In this document: in pieces, positions 15,354-24,401 of the stretch
Layout of the letters: every line of letters starts with the position of its first letter
How positions within the stretch are numbered: the stretch's first letter is position 1
The notes under the pieces: model-generated
Database searches by the model: none
What the model was told of the DNA's origin: nothing
The model's input: only the letters and a program-made list of their open reading frames with translations
Program-made: the position numbers and the translations under genes
NCBI RefSeq assembly: GCF_020024835.1
Contig: NZ_JAHHTD010000011.1
Location: 1-34,922 of the forward strand
DNA: 34,922 nucleotides
Direction of reading: 5' to 3'
DNA from: Campylobacter sp.
Lineage (GTDB): Bacteria; Campylobacterota; Campylobacteria; Campylobacterales; Campylobacteraceae

Positions 15354-15815
15354 ATGCAGATTGAAAATATAGAATATGATGTTTTGCTTGAACGTTTCAA
15401 GAGAACGCTTAGAAGTAGTGGTTTAAAATATACCAAACAAAGAGAAATTTTACTTAAGACTTTGTATCATAGTGAAAAACATTATACTCCTGAAAGTTTA
15501 TATGTTGAGATTAAGCAGAGTAATCCAGAGTTAAATGTTGGTATAGCAACAGTGTATAGAACTTTAAATTTATTAGAAGATTCTGGTATGGCAACTTCTA
15601 TTTCCTTTGGAGCTTCTGGAAAAAAATTTGAACTTGCAAATAAGCCTCATCACGATCATTTAATTTGTAAGAATTGTGGTGAAATTGTTGAATTTGAAAA
15701 TACTATCATTGAACAACAACAAATGCTGATTGCAAAAGAATACAATTTTAAATTAACAGGTCATTTAATGCAGCTTTATGGTCTTTGTCCAAAGTGTAAT
15801 GCAAAAAAAGGTTGA
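15354..15815 (+). CDS. fur: Ferric uptake regulator Fur
   Basis: Fur is an iron-dependent DNA-binding repressor of iron uptake and storage genes. The 153-residue protein has the winged-helix domain (KYTKQREILLKTLY, then VGIATVYRTLNLLE as recognition helix), the metal-site sequence HHDHLICKNCGEIVEF near residue 98, and a second Cys pair CPKC at the C-terminus for structural zinc. ATG 15354 is preferred because CGGAG at 15341-15345 lies 8 bases before it; a TTG at 15348 in frame is less likely. It follows cvpA by 2 bases and precedes lysS by 2, so fur seems to be co-transcribed with housekeeping genes. Confidence 0.96.
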   Translation: MQIENIEYDVLLERFKRTLRSSGLKYTKQREILLKTLYHSEKHYTPESLYVEIKQSNPELNVGIATVYRTLNLLEDSGMATSISFGASGKKFELANKPHHDHLICKNCGEIVEFENTIIEQQQMLIAKEYNFKLTGHLMQLYGLCPKCNAKKG

Positions 15816-15817
15816 AA

Positions 15818-17320
15818 ATGTTTAATAATATTTTAAAACAGCAAAAAATTCAAAAAGCACAAGAGTTAAAAAATATGGGAATTAAACCATATGCTCATTT
15901 TTTAACAAGAGAAATGAATATATCACAATACAAAGAAAAATTTTTATATATCAAGGATTTTGAAAATCAAAGAGATGAAAATGTAACTGGAGTTTTAGCT
16001 GGACGATTAAAATTACTTAGAATTGCTGGAAAATCAGTTTTTGCAAATATTGAAGATGAGCAAGATAATATACAAATTTATTTTAATCAAAATACTTTAG
16101 GTCAAGAATATTTTGATATTTTAAAAAAATATCTTGAGGTAGGAGATATTGTTTTGGTTGAAGGTTTCCCTTTTATAACTAAAACCGGTGAGTTTAGTAT
16201 CTATATAAAGAAAATTCAACTTGCAACAAAAGCCATTATTCCTTTACCTGAAAAATATCACGGATTAACTGATATTGAGCAAAGATATAGAAAAAGATAT
16301 GTTGATATGATTATGAATTCGCAAGTTAGAAAGGATTTTATTTTACGATCTAAGATTATATCTTATATTAGATCCTTTTTTGAGAATAAGGGTTTTTTAG
16401 AGGTTGAAACTCCTATGATGCATCCTATTGCTGGTGGTGCAAATGCAAGACCTTTTATCACACATCATAACGCTTTAGGGGTAGAAAGATTTTTAAGAAT
16501 TGCACCAGAATTATATTTAAAACGATTAATTGTCGGTGGTTTTGAAGCAGTTTATGAAATTAACAGATGTTTTAGAAATGAAGGTATGGATCTTACTCAT
16601 AATCCAGAATTTACTACTATTGAATTTTATTGGGCTTATCATAATTATAATGATTTAATGGATTTAACAGAGGAATTATTTTCTATGTTATTAGAAAAAT
16701 TAAATTTAGGGGATAAAATCGATTTTGATGGGAAAGTGATTGACTTTTCAAAATCTTTTGAAAGGATTTCTTATAAAAATGCTTTGAAAAAATATGGCGG
16801 TTTGAGTGATGAGATAATAAATAATAAAGAAAAAATTATTTTGAAACTAAAAGATGATGGTATCGAGGTAAATGAAAAATTAGAATTGGGTTATTTGCAA
16901 GCTGAACTTTTCGACAATTATGTAGAAGATAAACTTATAAATCCGACTTTTATTGTTGATTTTCCAATTTCTATTAGTCCATTATCTAGAAGAAGTGATG
17001 AAAATGAAGATATCGCAGAAAGATTTGAGTTATTTATTGCAGGTAGAGAGATTGCTAATGGTTTTAATGAATTAAATGATCCATTAGATCAATATGAGAG
17101 ATTTTTAAAACAAATTGAGGCTAAAAATGCGGGAGATGAGGAGGCGTGTGAGATGGACGAAGATTTTGTTGATGCTTTAGGATATGCTATGGCACCTACT
17201 GCTGGAGAGGGAATAGGCATTGATAGACTAATAATGTTATTGTTAAATAAAAAGTCAATTCGTGATGTTATATTATTTCCTGCGATGCGACCAACAAAGT
17301 CTGGAGTAAAAGGAGAATAA
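15818..17320 (+). CDS. lysS: Lysyl-tRNA synthetase, class II
   Basis: LysS charges tRNA(Lys). The 500-residue class II enzyme has an N-terminal OB-fold anticodon-binding domain (about 50-145, VTGVLAGRLKLLRIAGKSVF), class II motif 1 region FLEVETPMMHPIAGGANARPF, motif 2 FRNEGMDLTHNPEFTTIEFY, and motif 3 GEGIGIDRLIML. The start chosen is ATG 15818, with AAGG inside the end of fur 6 bases upstream; an in-frame TTG at 15812 overlaps the fur stop. glyA follows directly. Confidence 0.98.
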   Translation: MFNNILKQQKIQKAQELKNMGIKPYAHFLTREMNISQYKEKFLYIKDFENQRDENVTGVLAGRLKLLRIAGKSVFANIEDEQDNIQIYFNQNTLGQEYFDILKKYLEVGDIVLVEGFPFITKTGEFSIYIKKIQLATKAIIPLPEKYHGLTDIEQRYRKRYVDMIMNSQVRKDFILRSKIISYIRSFFENKGFLEVETPMMHPIAGGANARPFITHHNALGVERFLRIAPELYLKRLIVGGFEAVYEINRCFRNEGMDLTHNPEFTTIEFYWAYHNYNDLMDLTEELFSMLLEKLNLGDKIDFDGKVIDFSKSFERISYKNALKKYGGLSDEIINNKEKIILKLKDDGIEVNEKLELGYLQAELFDNYVEDKLINPTFIVDFPISISPLSRRSDENEDIAERFELFIAGREIANGFNELNDPLDQYERFLKQIEAKNAGDEEACEMDEDFVDALGYAMAPTAGEGIGIDRLIMLLLNKKSIRDVILFPAMRPTKSGVKGE

Positions 17321-18562
17321 ATGTTGGAAAATTTTGATAAGGAAATATTTGATTTAACACAAAAAGAGCTTGCAAGGCAATGTGAGGGTCTTGAGATGAT
17401 TGCAAGTGAGAATTTTACTATCCCAGAAGTAATGGAAGTAATGGGTAGTGTGCTTACTAATAAATATGCAGAAGGTTATCCAGGTAAGAGATATTATGGT
17501 GGATGTGAATTTGTTGATGAGATTGAAAATATTGCTATAGAAAGATGTAAAAAACTTTTTAATTGTAACTTTGCAAATGTTCAGCCAAATTCAGGTTCTC
17601 AAGCAAATCAGGGTGTATATATGGCTCTTTTAAATCCAGGAGATAAGATTTTAGGTATGGATTTAAGTCATGGCGGACACTTGACTCATGGTGCAAAGGT
17701 TAGTTCTTCTGGAAAAATCTATGAGAGCTTTTTTTATGGAGTTGAACTTGATGGAAGAATTAATTATGATAAAGTAAGAGAGATTGCTAAAAGAATTAAG
17801 CCTAAACTCATTGTTTGTGGTGCAAGTGCTTATCCTAGAATTATTGATTTTGCTAAGTTTAGAGAAATTGCTGATGAGATAAATGCATATTTGTTTGCTG
17901 ATGTTGCTCATATTGCTGGTTTAGTAGTAGCTGGAGAGCATCCTAGTCCATTTCCTTATGCACATATAGTAAGTTCTACAACTCATAAGACTTTAAGAGG
18001 CCCTAGAGGCGGTATTATAATGTGTAATGATGAAGAAATTGCTAAAAAGGTTAATTCAGCAATTTTTCCTGGTATCCAGGGTGGGCCATTAATGCATGTT
18101 ATTGCAGCAAAAGCTGTTGGTTTTAAATATAATTTGAGCGATTCTTGGAAAGCTTATGCAAGGCAAATTATCCAAAATACAGCAGTTTTAGCAAAAGTTT
18201 TATTAGATAGGAAATATGATTTAGTTAGTGGTGGGACTGATAATCACTTAATTTTATTAAATTTTTTAAATAAGAATTTTAGTGGCAAGGATGCAGATTT
18301 GGCATTAGAAAATGCAGGGATTACAGCAAATAAAAACACTGTTCCTGGAGAAACAAGAAGTCCTTTTGTAACTAGTGGTTTAAGACTCGGGACGGCAGCT
18401 TTAAGTGCTAGAGGTTTTAAGGAAGAGCAAATGAGTATTGTAGCAAATTATATTGCAGATATTTTAGATGATATACAAAATACAAAGCTACAAGAGGAAA
18501 TTAGAGTGAAACTTAAAAGATTAGCTAGTGATTTTATTATTTATGAAAGGGCGATATTTTGA
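17321..18562 (+). CDS. glyA: Serine hydroxymethyltransferase
   Basis: GlyA is the pyridoxal-phosphate enzyme that interconverts serine and glycine and charges tetrahydrofolate with one-carbon units. The 413-residue protein shows GLEMIASENFT, KRYYGGCEFVDEIE, VQPNSGSQAN, DVAHIAGL, and the PLP-lysine motif SSTTHKTLRGPRGG near residue 224. The ATG abuts the lysS stop codon, with GGAG just before it. Its product supports purine synthesis, which also uses purD and guaA in this window. Confidence 0.98.
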   Translation: MLENFDKEIFDLTQKELARQCEGLEMIASENFTIPEVMEVMGSVLTNKYAEGYPGKRYYGGCEFVDEIENIAIERCKKLFNCNFANVQPNSGSQANQGVYMALLNPGDKILGMDLSHGGHLTHGAKVSSSGKIYESFFYGVELDGRINYDKVREIAKRIKPKLIVCGASAYPRIIDFAKFREIADEINAYLFADVAHIAGLVVAGEHPSPFPYAHIVSSTTHKTLRGPRGGIIMCNDEEIAKKVNSAIFPGIQGGPLMHVIAAKAVGFKYNLSDSWKAYARQIIQNTAVLAKVLLDRKYDLVSGGTDNHLILLNFLNKNFSGKDADLALENAGITANKNTVPGETRSPFVTSGLRLGTAALSARGFKEEQMSIVANYIADILDDIQNTKLQEEIRVKLKRLASDFIIYERAIF

Positions 18563-19104
18563 TAACTACAATGGACATGGCTTTAATCAAAATGGTTACA
18601 AGCCATTACTATATAAAGAGAAATGTTATGGTTAATAAGTATGAATACAAAGGTAGAATTTTTTTTGATAAATTTGAAAAAATAAATGCTCCTCTTACTG
18701 CAAATATCATACAAGAACATATGGAGAAAAAAATTATTGTTGCACATTCTTTAATTAATAGTTTTGATAAGGTTGAGAACATTGTATTTGATTATAATGG
18801 TTTTAATGCAGAAAGGTTTTGGCATAGAGCTCAACTAATACTAAGAGAGGAGGGTTTTATTAATTTTACAGCTTATAAAACTAAAACAAATAATCACTTG
18901 CATTTATATATACACAAAGGACATACTACTTTTAATGAAGCATGTTCTTTAGGTGCTAAACTCTCTTTGCTTTTTTCGCAAAAAATGCCTATAGAATGGA
19001 AAGTATTTCCTAGTTTGGATATACCAAAGGAATTTAATATTTTAACGTTGCCTTATGAAGTTTATCAAAAAGAACGCGGTGCTTCATGGTCAAAACATAT
19101 GTGA
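18559..19104 (+). CDS. DUF1882-type conserved protein of unknown function
   Basis: This 181-residue protein resembles a Campylobacter/Helicobacter family I know only as DUF1882; function is unknown. It contains MALIKMVTSHYYIKRNVMV near the start and FWHRAQLILREEGFINFTAY in the middle, with mixed alpha/beta character and no membrane segment or signal peptide. The likely start is TTG 18559, placed 7 bases after AAAGGG and overlapping the glyA stop; the first ATG (18571) has no ribosome binding site at normal distance. The overlap implies co-expression with glyA. Confidence 0.7.
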   Translation: MITTMDMALIKMVTSHYYIKRNVMVNKYEYKGRIFFDKFEKINAPLTANIIQEHMEKKIIVAHSLINSFDKVENIVFDYNGFNAERFWHRAQLILREEGFINFTAYKTKTNNHLHLYIHKGHTTFNEACSLGAKLSLLFSQKMPIEWKVFPSLDIPKEFNILTLPYEVYQKERGASWSKHM

Positions 19105-19125
19105 TATTTATAAAGGATAAAAATT

Positions 19126-19923
19126 ATGGAAGAAAATAAAAAAAATGAATTTGATGATATTATTTTGCAAAAAAATAGTAAAAATGAAAAAATAAAGAAA
19201 ATTCTCTTAAGAGCAATTATCTTAATAATTGTATTTTTAGTTGTTATGATTATAATGAAGTTGATTAATAATCCAAATGAAGAAAATTCACTTCAAGTGC
19301 CTTCTGAACCAGAAAAACAGGTTTCTTATGAAAATAATTTTAATTCTTTGCCAATTACAGATAACAGCAAAGAAGAAGATGAATTTGAAGCTTTAGCAAG
19401 AAAATTAAAAGAAGAAAATAATTCAAATGAAAATAATATGAGTGCAAATGAGGTAATTTTGCATGATGAAAATACAACTAATCATATAGTCAATAATAGC
19501 GTTCTTGACCAAATTGAGACTAATAAATTAAAAGAAGAGAATATGGTTAAAAATGTGGAGGAAATTCCAGAGAAAAAAGTTAAATTAGAGGTTAAAAAGG
19601 AAGCTAAGGTTGTTAAGGAAGATACTGCAAAAGCTAACGTAGCTAATGCCAGTGAATTATTTGAAGGCGTTAAAACAGCAACTAATCTTGAACCAGGTGC
19701 GTATATACAAGTATTTTCATTAAATACATTAGATATTAAATCAAAAGAACTAAGTCTCTTGAAAGAAAATGGATATAATTATAAAATTTATAAAACAACC
19801 ATAAATGGTAAAGAATTGACAAAGGTTTTAGTAGGCCCATATAATGAAAATGAGTTAAAAGTTGAGTTAGAAAAAATTCGCTCCAAGATAGCAAAAGGTG
19901 CTTTTACTTTTAGAATTAAATGA
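19126..19923 (+). CDS. SPOR-domain protein, membrane-anchored
   Basis: SPOR domains bind septal peptidoglycan stripped of stem peptides, so this is probably a periplasmic cell-division or cell-wall protein. The 265-residue chain has a charged cytoplasmic N-terminus (1-23), one membrane helix (about 24-46, KILLRAIILIIVFLVVMIIM), a long low-complexity Asn/Glu/Lys linker (50-180), and a C-terminal SPOR domain (about 188-264, GAYIQVFSLNTL ... KVLVGPYNENE). AAAGGAT lies 7 bases before the ATG. It overlaps aroE by 4 bases. Confidence 0.85.
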   Translation: MEENKKNEFDDIILQKNSKNEKIKKILLRAIILIIVFLVVMIIMKLINNPNEENSLQVPSEPEKQVSYENNFNSLPITDNSKEEDEFEALARKLKEENNSNENNMSANEVILHDENTTNHIVNNSVLDQIETNKLKEENMVKNVEEIPEKKVKLEVKKEAKVVKEDTAKANVANASELFEGVKTATNLEPGAYIQVFSLNTLDIKSKELSLLKENGYNYKIYKTTINGKELTKVLVGPYNENELKVELEKIRSKIAKGAFTFRIK

Positions 19924-20699
19924 AAATTTTTTCAGTTATAGGCAATCCAATTATGCATTCTCTTTCTCCTAGAATGCATAATAATGCTATCTTGTTTTTT
20001 AATGAAAGAGCTATATATACAAGATTTAATTTACAAGATCCTTTGAAATTAAAAGAAGTTATTAGTTTTTTTAATGGAGCAAATATTACTATTCCTTTTA
20101 AAGAATGTGCTTTTGAAATAGCTGATATTAAAGATGAAAGTGTTTGTAAGATAAAGTCTTCTAATGTTTTGATTAATAAAAATAATAAAATTTATGCGTA
20201 TAATACAGATTATTTAGGTTTTTTAAAATCAATTGAAGAATTTCAAAATATAAAAACAGCATTGATATTAGGTGCTGGTGGGACATCAAAGTCTATAGCT
20301 TATGCACTAGAGTTAAAAAATATTGATATAAAAATAGCTAATAGAACAGAAGATAGATTTAAAAATTTTTTAGATTTTAAATGTTGTTTGTATGAAGATT
20401 TATCAACTTGCGAGGTTTTTGATATTATTATTAATACCACTAGTGCTGGATTATACGATAATAAAATACCATGTGATAAAAAAATTCTTACAAAACTTTT
20501 TAAAAATTCAAAATATGCCTATGATGTTATTTATGGGAAAACTACACCCTTTTTACAACTTGCTAGCGAATGTGATTTAAAAATTAAAAATGGTAAAGAT
20601 ATGTTGTTGTGGCAAGGTGTATATTCTTTTGAATTATTCTTTAAAAACTATAATTCTGAAGCAATTTACAAAGCCATGAATAAGGCTTTGCAAATTTAG
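19920..20699 (+). CDS. aroE: Shikimate 5-dehydrogenase
   Basis: AroE reduces 3-dehydroshikimate with NADPH in the aromatic amino acid pathway. The 259-residue protein has the substrate motif GNPIMHSLSPRMHN, the catalytic Lys in ANITIPFKE, the Rossmann loop GAGGTSKS near residue 119, the NADPH-selecting NRTEDR, and YDVIYGKTTPF. Length is usual. ATGA overlap with the SPOR gene shows an operon. Its stop overlaps the dnaJ stop from the other strand by 4 bases, so there is no room for a terminator between them. Confidence 0.95.
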   Translation: MKIFSVIGNPIMHSLSPRMHNNAILFFNERAIYTRFNLQDPLKLKEVISFFNGANITIPFKECAFEIADIKDESVCKIKSSNVLINKNNKIYAYNTDYLGFLKSIEEFQNIKTALILGAGGTSKSIAYALELKNIDIKIANRTEDRFKNFLDFKCCLYEDLSTCEVFDIIINTTSAGLYDNKIPCDKKILTKLFKNSKYAYDVIYGKTTPFLQLASECDLKIKNGKDMLLWQGVYSFELFFKNYNSEAIYKAMNKALQI

Positions 20700-21811
20700 T
20701 GACTAAACCAAGATTTTATTTTATCTAATAAACTTTCTTGCTCCATAGATGAATTTTCGTGTTCTAAGCCAAAACTTTTTTCAAGTTCATTTAATAATTT
20801 TTGTTGTTCTTCATTAAGATTTTTTGGAAATTTTATATCAATTTGGATAATTTGTGATCCAAGTTTTCCAGTATGAATATTTTTTACTCCTTCATTGGCA
20901 AGTTCAAATTTTTGCTTATCTTTTGCTCCAATTGGAAGTTTTAAATTTGCTTCACCTCTTAGTGTAGAAACTTTGATAGTTTTTCCAAGAGCTGCTTGAG
21001 TAAAAAATACAGGGACAATGGTATAGATATCATCTTCATTTCTAATAAATTTATCATCATTTTCTACCATAACTTTTATATACAAATTACCTCTTTGAGA
21101 GCTATGTGGCAATTGATTTGCTTTGTTTTGTATTCTAAGACTCATACCATTGTCTATACCTTCTGGAATATCAAGCTCAATGGTATCATTGATTTCCTCA
21201 TAGCCATTACCATTGCAAGTTTTACATTTATTTTTTATTATTTTTCCATCTCCTTGGCAATATGGGCAAGTTTGTACAAAAGTCATAAATCCTTGTTTTG
21301 CACCAATTTGTCCCTTACCTCCACAATGAGAACAAGTTGTTTGTTCTTTGCCTTGAGCACCTGTTCCATCGCATACTTTACAAAAAGTTTTATATTTAAA
21401 ATTGATATTTTTTTTACAACCAAAAATAGCTTCTTTGAAACTAATTTGTGTAGTTATTTGTAAATCGTTTGGATATTTATTTTCTTTTTTATTTTTTTGT
21501 TTATTAAATCCAAATCCTTCCCCAAAAAAGCTTGAAAAAATATCCCCTAAATCAATATCTTCAAAACCAAATCCACTACTTGCAGATCCTTTTAAGCCCT
21601 CCTTACCATATCTATCATATATATTTCTTTTTTCATCATTACTTAAAACTTCATACGCTTCATTTATTAGTTTGAATTTTTCTTCAGCTTGTTTATCGCC
21701 TTGATTTCTATCTGGATGATATTTAAGAGCCATTTTTCTATAAGCTTTTTTAATGGTTTCTTTATCAGAATTTTGAGAAATTTCTAAAATTTCATAATAA
21801 TTAAGTTCCAC
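20696..21811 (-). CDS. dnaJ: Chaperone protein DnaJ, type I
   Basis: DnaJ is the J-domain co-chaperone that delivers unfolded proteins to DnaK. The 371-residue protein has all type I parts: J domain with HPD (residues 32-34), a Gly/Phe-rich linker (about 75-105), four CxxCxGxG zinc repeats (CKVCDGTG, CSHCGGKG, CPYCQGDG, CKTCNGNG, about 145-210), and a C-terminal substrate-binding region. The start is GTG, 7 bases after AAAGG. The promoter probably lies at 21844-21852, back to back with racR. The 3' end overlaps aroE by 4 bases. Confidence 0.97.
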   Translation of the reverse strand: MELNYYEILEISQNSDKETIKKAYRKMALKYHPDRNQGDKQAEEKFKLINEAYEVLSNDEKRNIYDRYGKEGLKGSASSGFGFEDIDLGDIFSSFFGEGFGFNKQKNKKENKYPNDLQITTQISFKEAIFGCKKNINFKYKTFCKVCDGTGAQGKEQTTCSHCGGKGQIGAKQGFMTFVQTCPYCQGDGKIIKNKCKTCNGNGYEEINDTIELDIPEGIDNGMSLRIQNKANQLPHSSQRGNLYIKVMVENDDKFIRNEDDIYTIVPVFFTQAALGKTIKVSTLRGEANLKLPIGAKDKQKFELANEGVKNIHTGKLGSQIIQIDIKFPKNLNEEQQKLLNELEKSFGLEHENSSMEQESLLDKIKSWFSH

Positions 21812-21843
21812 TTTTTAACCTTTATTGTTTTTTTTAAAGTGTA

Positions 21844-21852
21844 ATTCTAGCA
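21844..21852 (-). promoter_or_regulatory. Probable extended -10 promoter of dnaJ
   Basis: The minus strand reads TGCTAGAAT, a TG-extended -10 with one mismatch, about 32 bases before the dnaJ GTG. The divergent racR -10 is only about 25 bases away. A palindrome ATATTAATAT lies between them (21864-21873). Confidence 0.5.
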
Positions 21853-21877
21853 AAAAATAAACGATATTAATATTATA

Positions 21878-21886
21878 TGTTATAAT
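21878..21886 (+). promoter_or_regulatory. Extended -10 promoter of racR-racS-recR
   Basis: TGTTATAAT is a perfect extended -10 (TG-N-TATAAT). A start near 21893 would give a leader of about 36 bases with AAAAGGA before the racR ATG at 21929. Confidence 0.65.
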
Positions 21887-21928
21887 GTCAAGCTTTAAGG
21901 ATTTTAAAACTTAACAAAAGGAATGAAA

Positions 21929-22600
21929 ATGATTAACGTATTAATGATTGAAGATGATCCAGATTTTGCAGAATTTTTAGCAGAATATTTAGCTCAGTTT
22001 AACATCAAAGTTACTAACTATGAAGATCCATATTTAGGTATGAGTGCTGGTATAAAAAATTATGATTGTTTAATACTTGATTTGACATTACCAGGACTTG
22101 ATGGACTTGAAGTTTGTCGAGAAATTAGAGAAAAATATAGTATCCCTATTATTATTTCGTCTGCAAGAAGTGATTTGAGCGATAAAATAGTAGGTCTTCA
22201 AATTGGTGCTGATGATTATTTACCAAAGCCTTATGATCCTAAAGAAATGCACGCAAGAATTATGAGTTTGATTCGTCGTTCAAAACGCACCAATGAAATT
22301 CCAGAAAAAATTATTAATTCAGCGTTTAAAATTGATGAAAAAAGACATGAGATTAGTTACAATGATGAAGTTTTAGTATTAACTCCTGCTGAATACGAAA
22401 TTTTAAGCTATATGATAAGACAACATGGCTTTTCGGTGAGTAGGGAGCAATTAGTGTATCATTGCAAAAGTTTAAAAGATAAGGATTCTAAGAGTTTAGA
22501 TGTTATTATAGGAAGACTTAGAACTAAAATTGGTGATAATTCTAAATCTCCAAAGCATATTTTTTCAGTTAGAGGTATAGGATATAAGCTTATAGGATGA
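21929..22600 (+). CDS. racR: Two-component response regulator RacR (OmpR/PhoB type)
   Basis: RacR is the response regulator of the RacRS system, known in C. jejuni for temperature-dependent growth and colonisation. The 223-residue protein has a receiver domain (acidic pair EDD near the N-terminus, phospho-acceptor Asp51 in ILDLTLPGLDG, SAR switch, Lys in LPKPYDP) and a C-terminal OmpR-type winged helix (LTPAEYEILSYMIR ... RLRTKIGDNSK ... VRGIGYKL). ATG 21929 is preferred: AAGGA at 21918-21922 stands 6 bases before it but directly against the upstream ATG at 21923. It overlaps racS by 4 bases. Confidence 0.92.
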   Translation: MINVLMIEDDPDFAEFLAEYLAQFNIKVTNYEDPYLGMSAGIKNYDCLILDLTLPGLDGLEVCREIREKYSIPIIISSARSDLSDKIVGLQIGADDYLPKPYDPKEMHARIMSLIRRSKRTNEIPEKIINSAFKIDEKRHEISYNDEVLVLTPAEYEILSYMIRQHGFSVSREQLVYHCKSLKDKDSKSLDVIIGRLRTKIGDNSKSPKHIFSVRGIGYKLIG

Positions 22601-23832
22601 AAATAGAAATTAATCTTAAGATAACTATTCTTTTTGCAGCAGCTTTTTTATTTGTTTGTGTTTTATTTGCTTTATTAGAAAAAATTCAGGTTGATTCTCA
22701 TATTGCAGATGAAAGAATTAGGCAAAAAGAAATAATTAAGAAGATTATTTACAATTTAGAAAAAGATAAGGAATTTGAATTACATAATTATCTTCTTTCT
22801 AAAACTTATTGTTTAATTACTAACGAGCGTATTGTTAAGCAAATAATTGCTAAGGGTGAAAAAGCATTTAAGATTAGATTTTATCGAGGAAAGTTTTCAT
22901 CTATCATTTATCACGATCAGTTTTATTTATACGTTGAATATGATCAAAAAAAGCAGTTGTATTATTTTGATGCAACTGCTAGATTTGAGTATTTATTTTT
23001 ATTTAGTTTTATTTTTATTCTTATTTTGATTATATTTTTGTATTTTTCAGTTTTAAGGTCTCTTAAGCCTTTAAAAATTTTAAAAAATAAGATAAAAAGC
23101 ATTAATTCTGGAAAAATAGAATCCTTATCAGAATATTCCCAGATAAATGATGAAATTTCTGAAATTTCTTTTGAATTTGATCACGCAATAGCTAAAATTC
23201 AAGAGCTAGTAAAATCAAGACAATTTTTCTTAAGAATGATTATGCATGAATTAAAAACTCCTATTGGCAAAGGTAGGATTATTTGTGAAATGATTGATAA
23301 TCAAAAACAAAAAGATCGTTTGGTAGATATTTTTGAAAGACTTGAACTTTTAATTGATGAATTTGGAAAAATAGAAAAAGTTTTATCAAAAAATTGTCAT
23401 TTAAATTTGCAAACTTATCATATTAGTTTAATCTTAGAACAAGCACAAGATTACCTTATGCGAGATGATTTTTATCAAAAGATTAAAATTACATATGAAG
23501 AAGACACTATGATAGTGGCTGATTTAGAGTTATTTTCTTTATTAATTAAAAATCTTATTGATAATGCTATCAAATATTCTAATGATAAAAGTTGTGAAGT
23601 GATTTGTTCTAGTGATTATATTATGGTCCGCAATAAAGGTAATAAGCTTAAAAAAACTTTTGAATACTATTTAAAGCCTTTTGCAAGAGAAGGGAATACT
23701 CAAACAGAGGGAATGGGACTTGGACTTTATATCATTAATAATATTTGTAATATTCATGGGTATAATTTGAGTTATTCTTATGAAGATGGTTATCATTATT
23801 TCAAAATTCATTTTTTAAGGTTTGGCAATTGA
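22597..23832 (+). CDS. racS: Sensor histidine kinase RacS
   Basis: This 411-residue membrane histidine kinase is the partner of RacR. It has two membrane helices (about 8-27 and 130-152) framing a periplasmic sensor of about 100 residues, a HAMP-like linker, a HisKA box with His217 in MIMHELKTPIGKGR, the N box LIKNLIDNAIKYSND, and the G box GMGLGLYIINNI. All catalytic motifs are present. Its start overlaps the racR stop and its stop overlaps the recR start, so the three genes form one transcript. The sensed signal cannot be told from the sequence. Confidence 0.92.
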   Translation: MKIEINLKITILFAAAFLFVCVLFALLEKIQVDSHIADERIRQKEIIKKIIYNLEKDKEFELHNYLLSKTYCLITNERIVKQIIAKGEKAFKIRFYRGKFSSIIYHDQFYLYVEYDQKKQLYYFDATARFEYLFLFSFIFILILIIFLYFSVLRSLKPLKILKNKIKSINSGKIESLSEYSQINDEISEISFEFDHAIAKIQELVKSRQFFLRMIMHELKTPIGKGRIICEMIDNQKQKDRLVDIFERLELLIDEFGKIEKVLSKNCHLNLQTYHISLILEQAQDYLMRDDFYQKIKITYEEDTMIVADLELFSLLIKNLIDNAIKYSNDKSCEVICSSDYIMVRNKGNKLKKTFEYYLKPFAREGNTQTEGMGLGLYIINNICNIHGYNLSYSYEDGYHYFKIHFLRFGN

Positions 23833-24401
23833 AAACAATTGAAAAATTTAATGAATTAATCAACTCTTTTGCTTCCTTGCCGACTATAGGAAAGAAGACA
23901 GCATTGCGTCTTGCTTATCATGTTTGTGTTAAAGATCCCTTGCTTGGCTCTAAGTTAGCTTATAATATTGAAGAATCAATTAGAATTACTAGAAAATGTC
24001 TATATTGTGGTGCTTTAAGTGAAAATGAAGTATGTAATATTTGTGCTGATGATAGTAGAAATAAAGATATAATCTGTATTGTTCAAAGCCCAAAGGATAT
24101 CTTGATATTAGAAGATAGCGGTAGTTTTGATGGTTATTATTTTGTTTTAGAAAATACTGATGAGGAATGCATTGCTAGGTTAAGATCTATGATTGTAAAA
24201 TATAATATCAGTGAATTATTTTTTGCCTTTACACAGGGAATTAATTCTGATACTTTAGTTTTTTTCATAGAAGAAAAATTAAAAGATTTAAATTTAAAAT
24301 TAACACATATTGCACAAGGAATTCCAAGCGGGGTGAGCTTGGAGAATGTTGATTTTATATCATTACATAAAGCTATCAACCATAGAATTAAATTAGACTA
24401 A
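23829..24401 (+). CDS. recR: Recombination mediator RecR
   Basis: RecR works with RecO (and RecF where present) to load RecA at gaps and breaks. The 190-residue protein has an N-terminal helix-hairpin-helix (SFASLPTIGKKTALRLAYHV), the four-cysteine zinc finger (CLYCG ... CNICADD, about residues 58-76), and a Toprim domain (IICIVQSPKDILILEDSG to the C-terminus). The start is TTG 23829, 8 bases after AAGG and overlapping the racS stop. Co-transcription with a sensor-regulator pair is unusual in function but seems fixed by the overlaps. Confidence 0.95.
   Translation: MKTIEKFNELINSFASLPTIGKKTALRLAYHVCVKDPLLGSKLAYNIEESIRITRKCLYCGALSENEVCNICADDSRNKDIICIVQSPKDILILEDSGSFDGYYFVLENTDEECIARLRSMIVKYNISELFFAFTQGINSDTLVFFIEEKLKDLNLKLTHIAQGIPSGVSLENVDFISLHKAINHRIKLD

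Noticed and set aside
20996..21704. Two long plus-strand open frames antisense to dnaJ (155 and 100 codons)
   Set aside because: They mirror the zinc-repeat and J-domain coding sequence of dnaJ. The products are Ile/Phe/Ser-rich with no recognisable domain and no good ribosome binding site.
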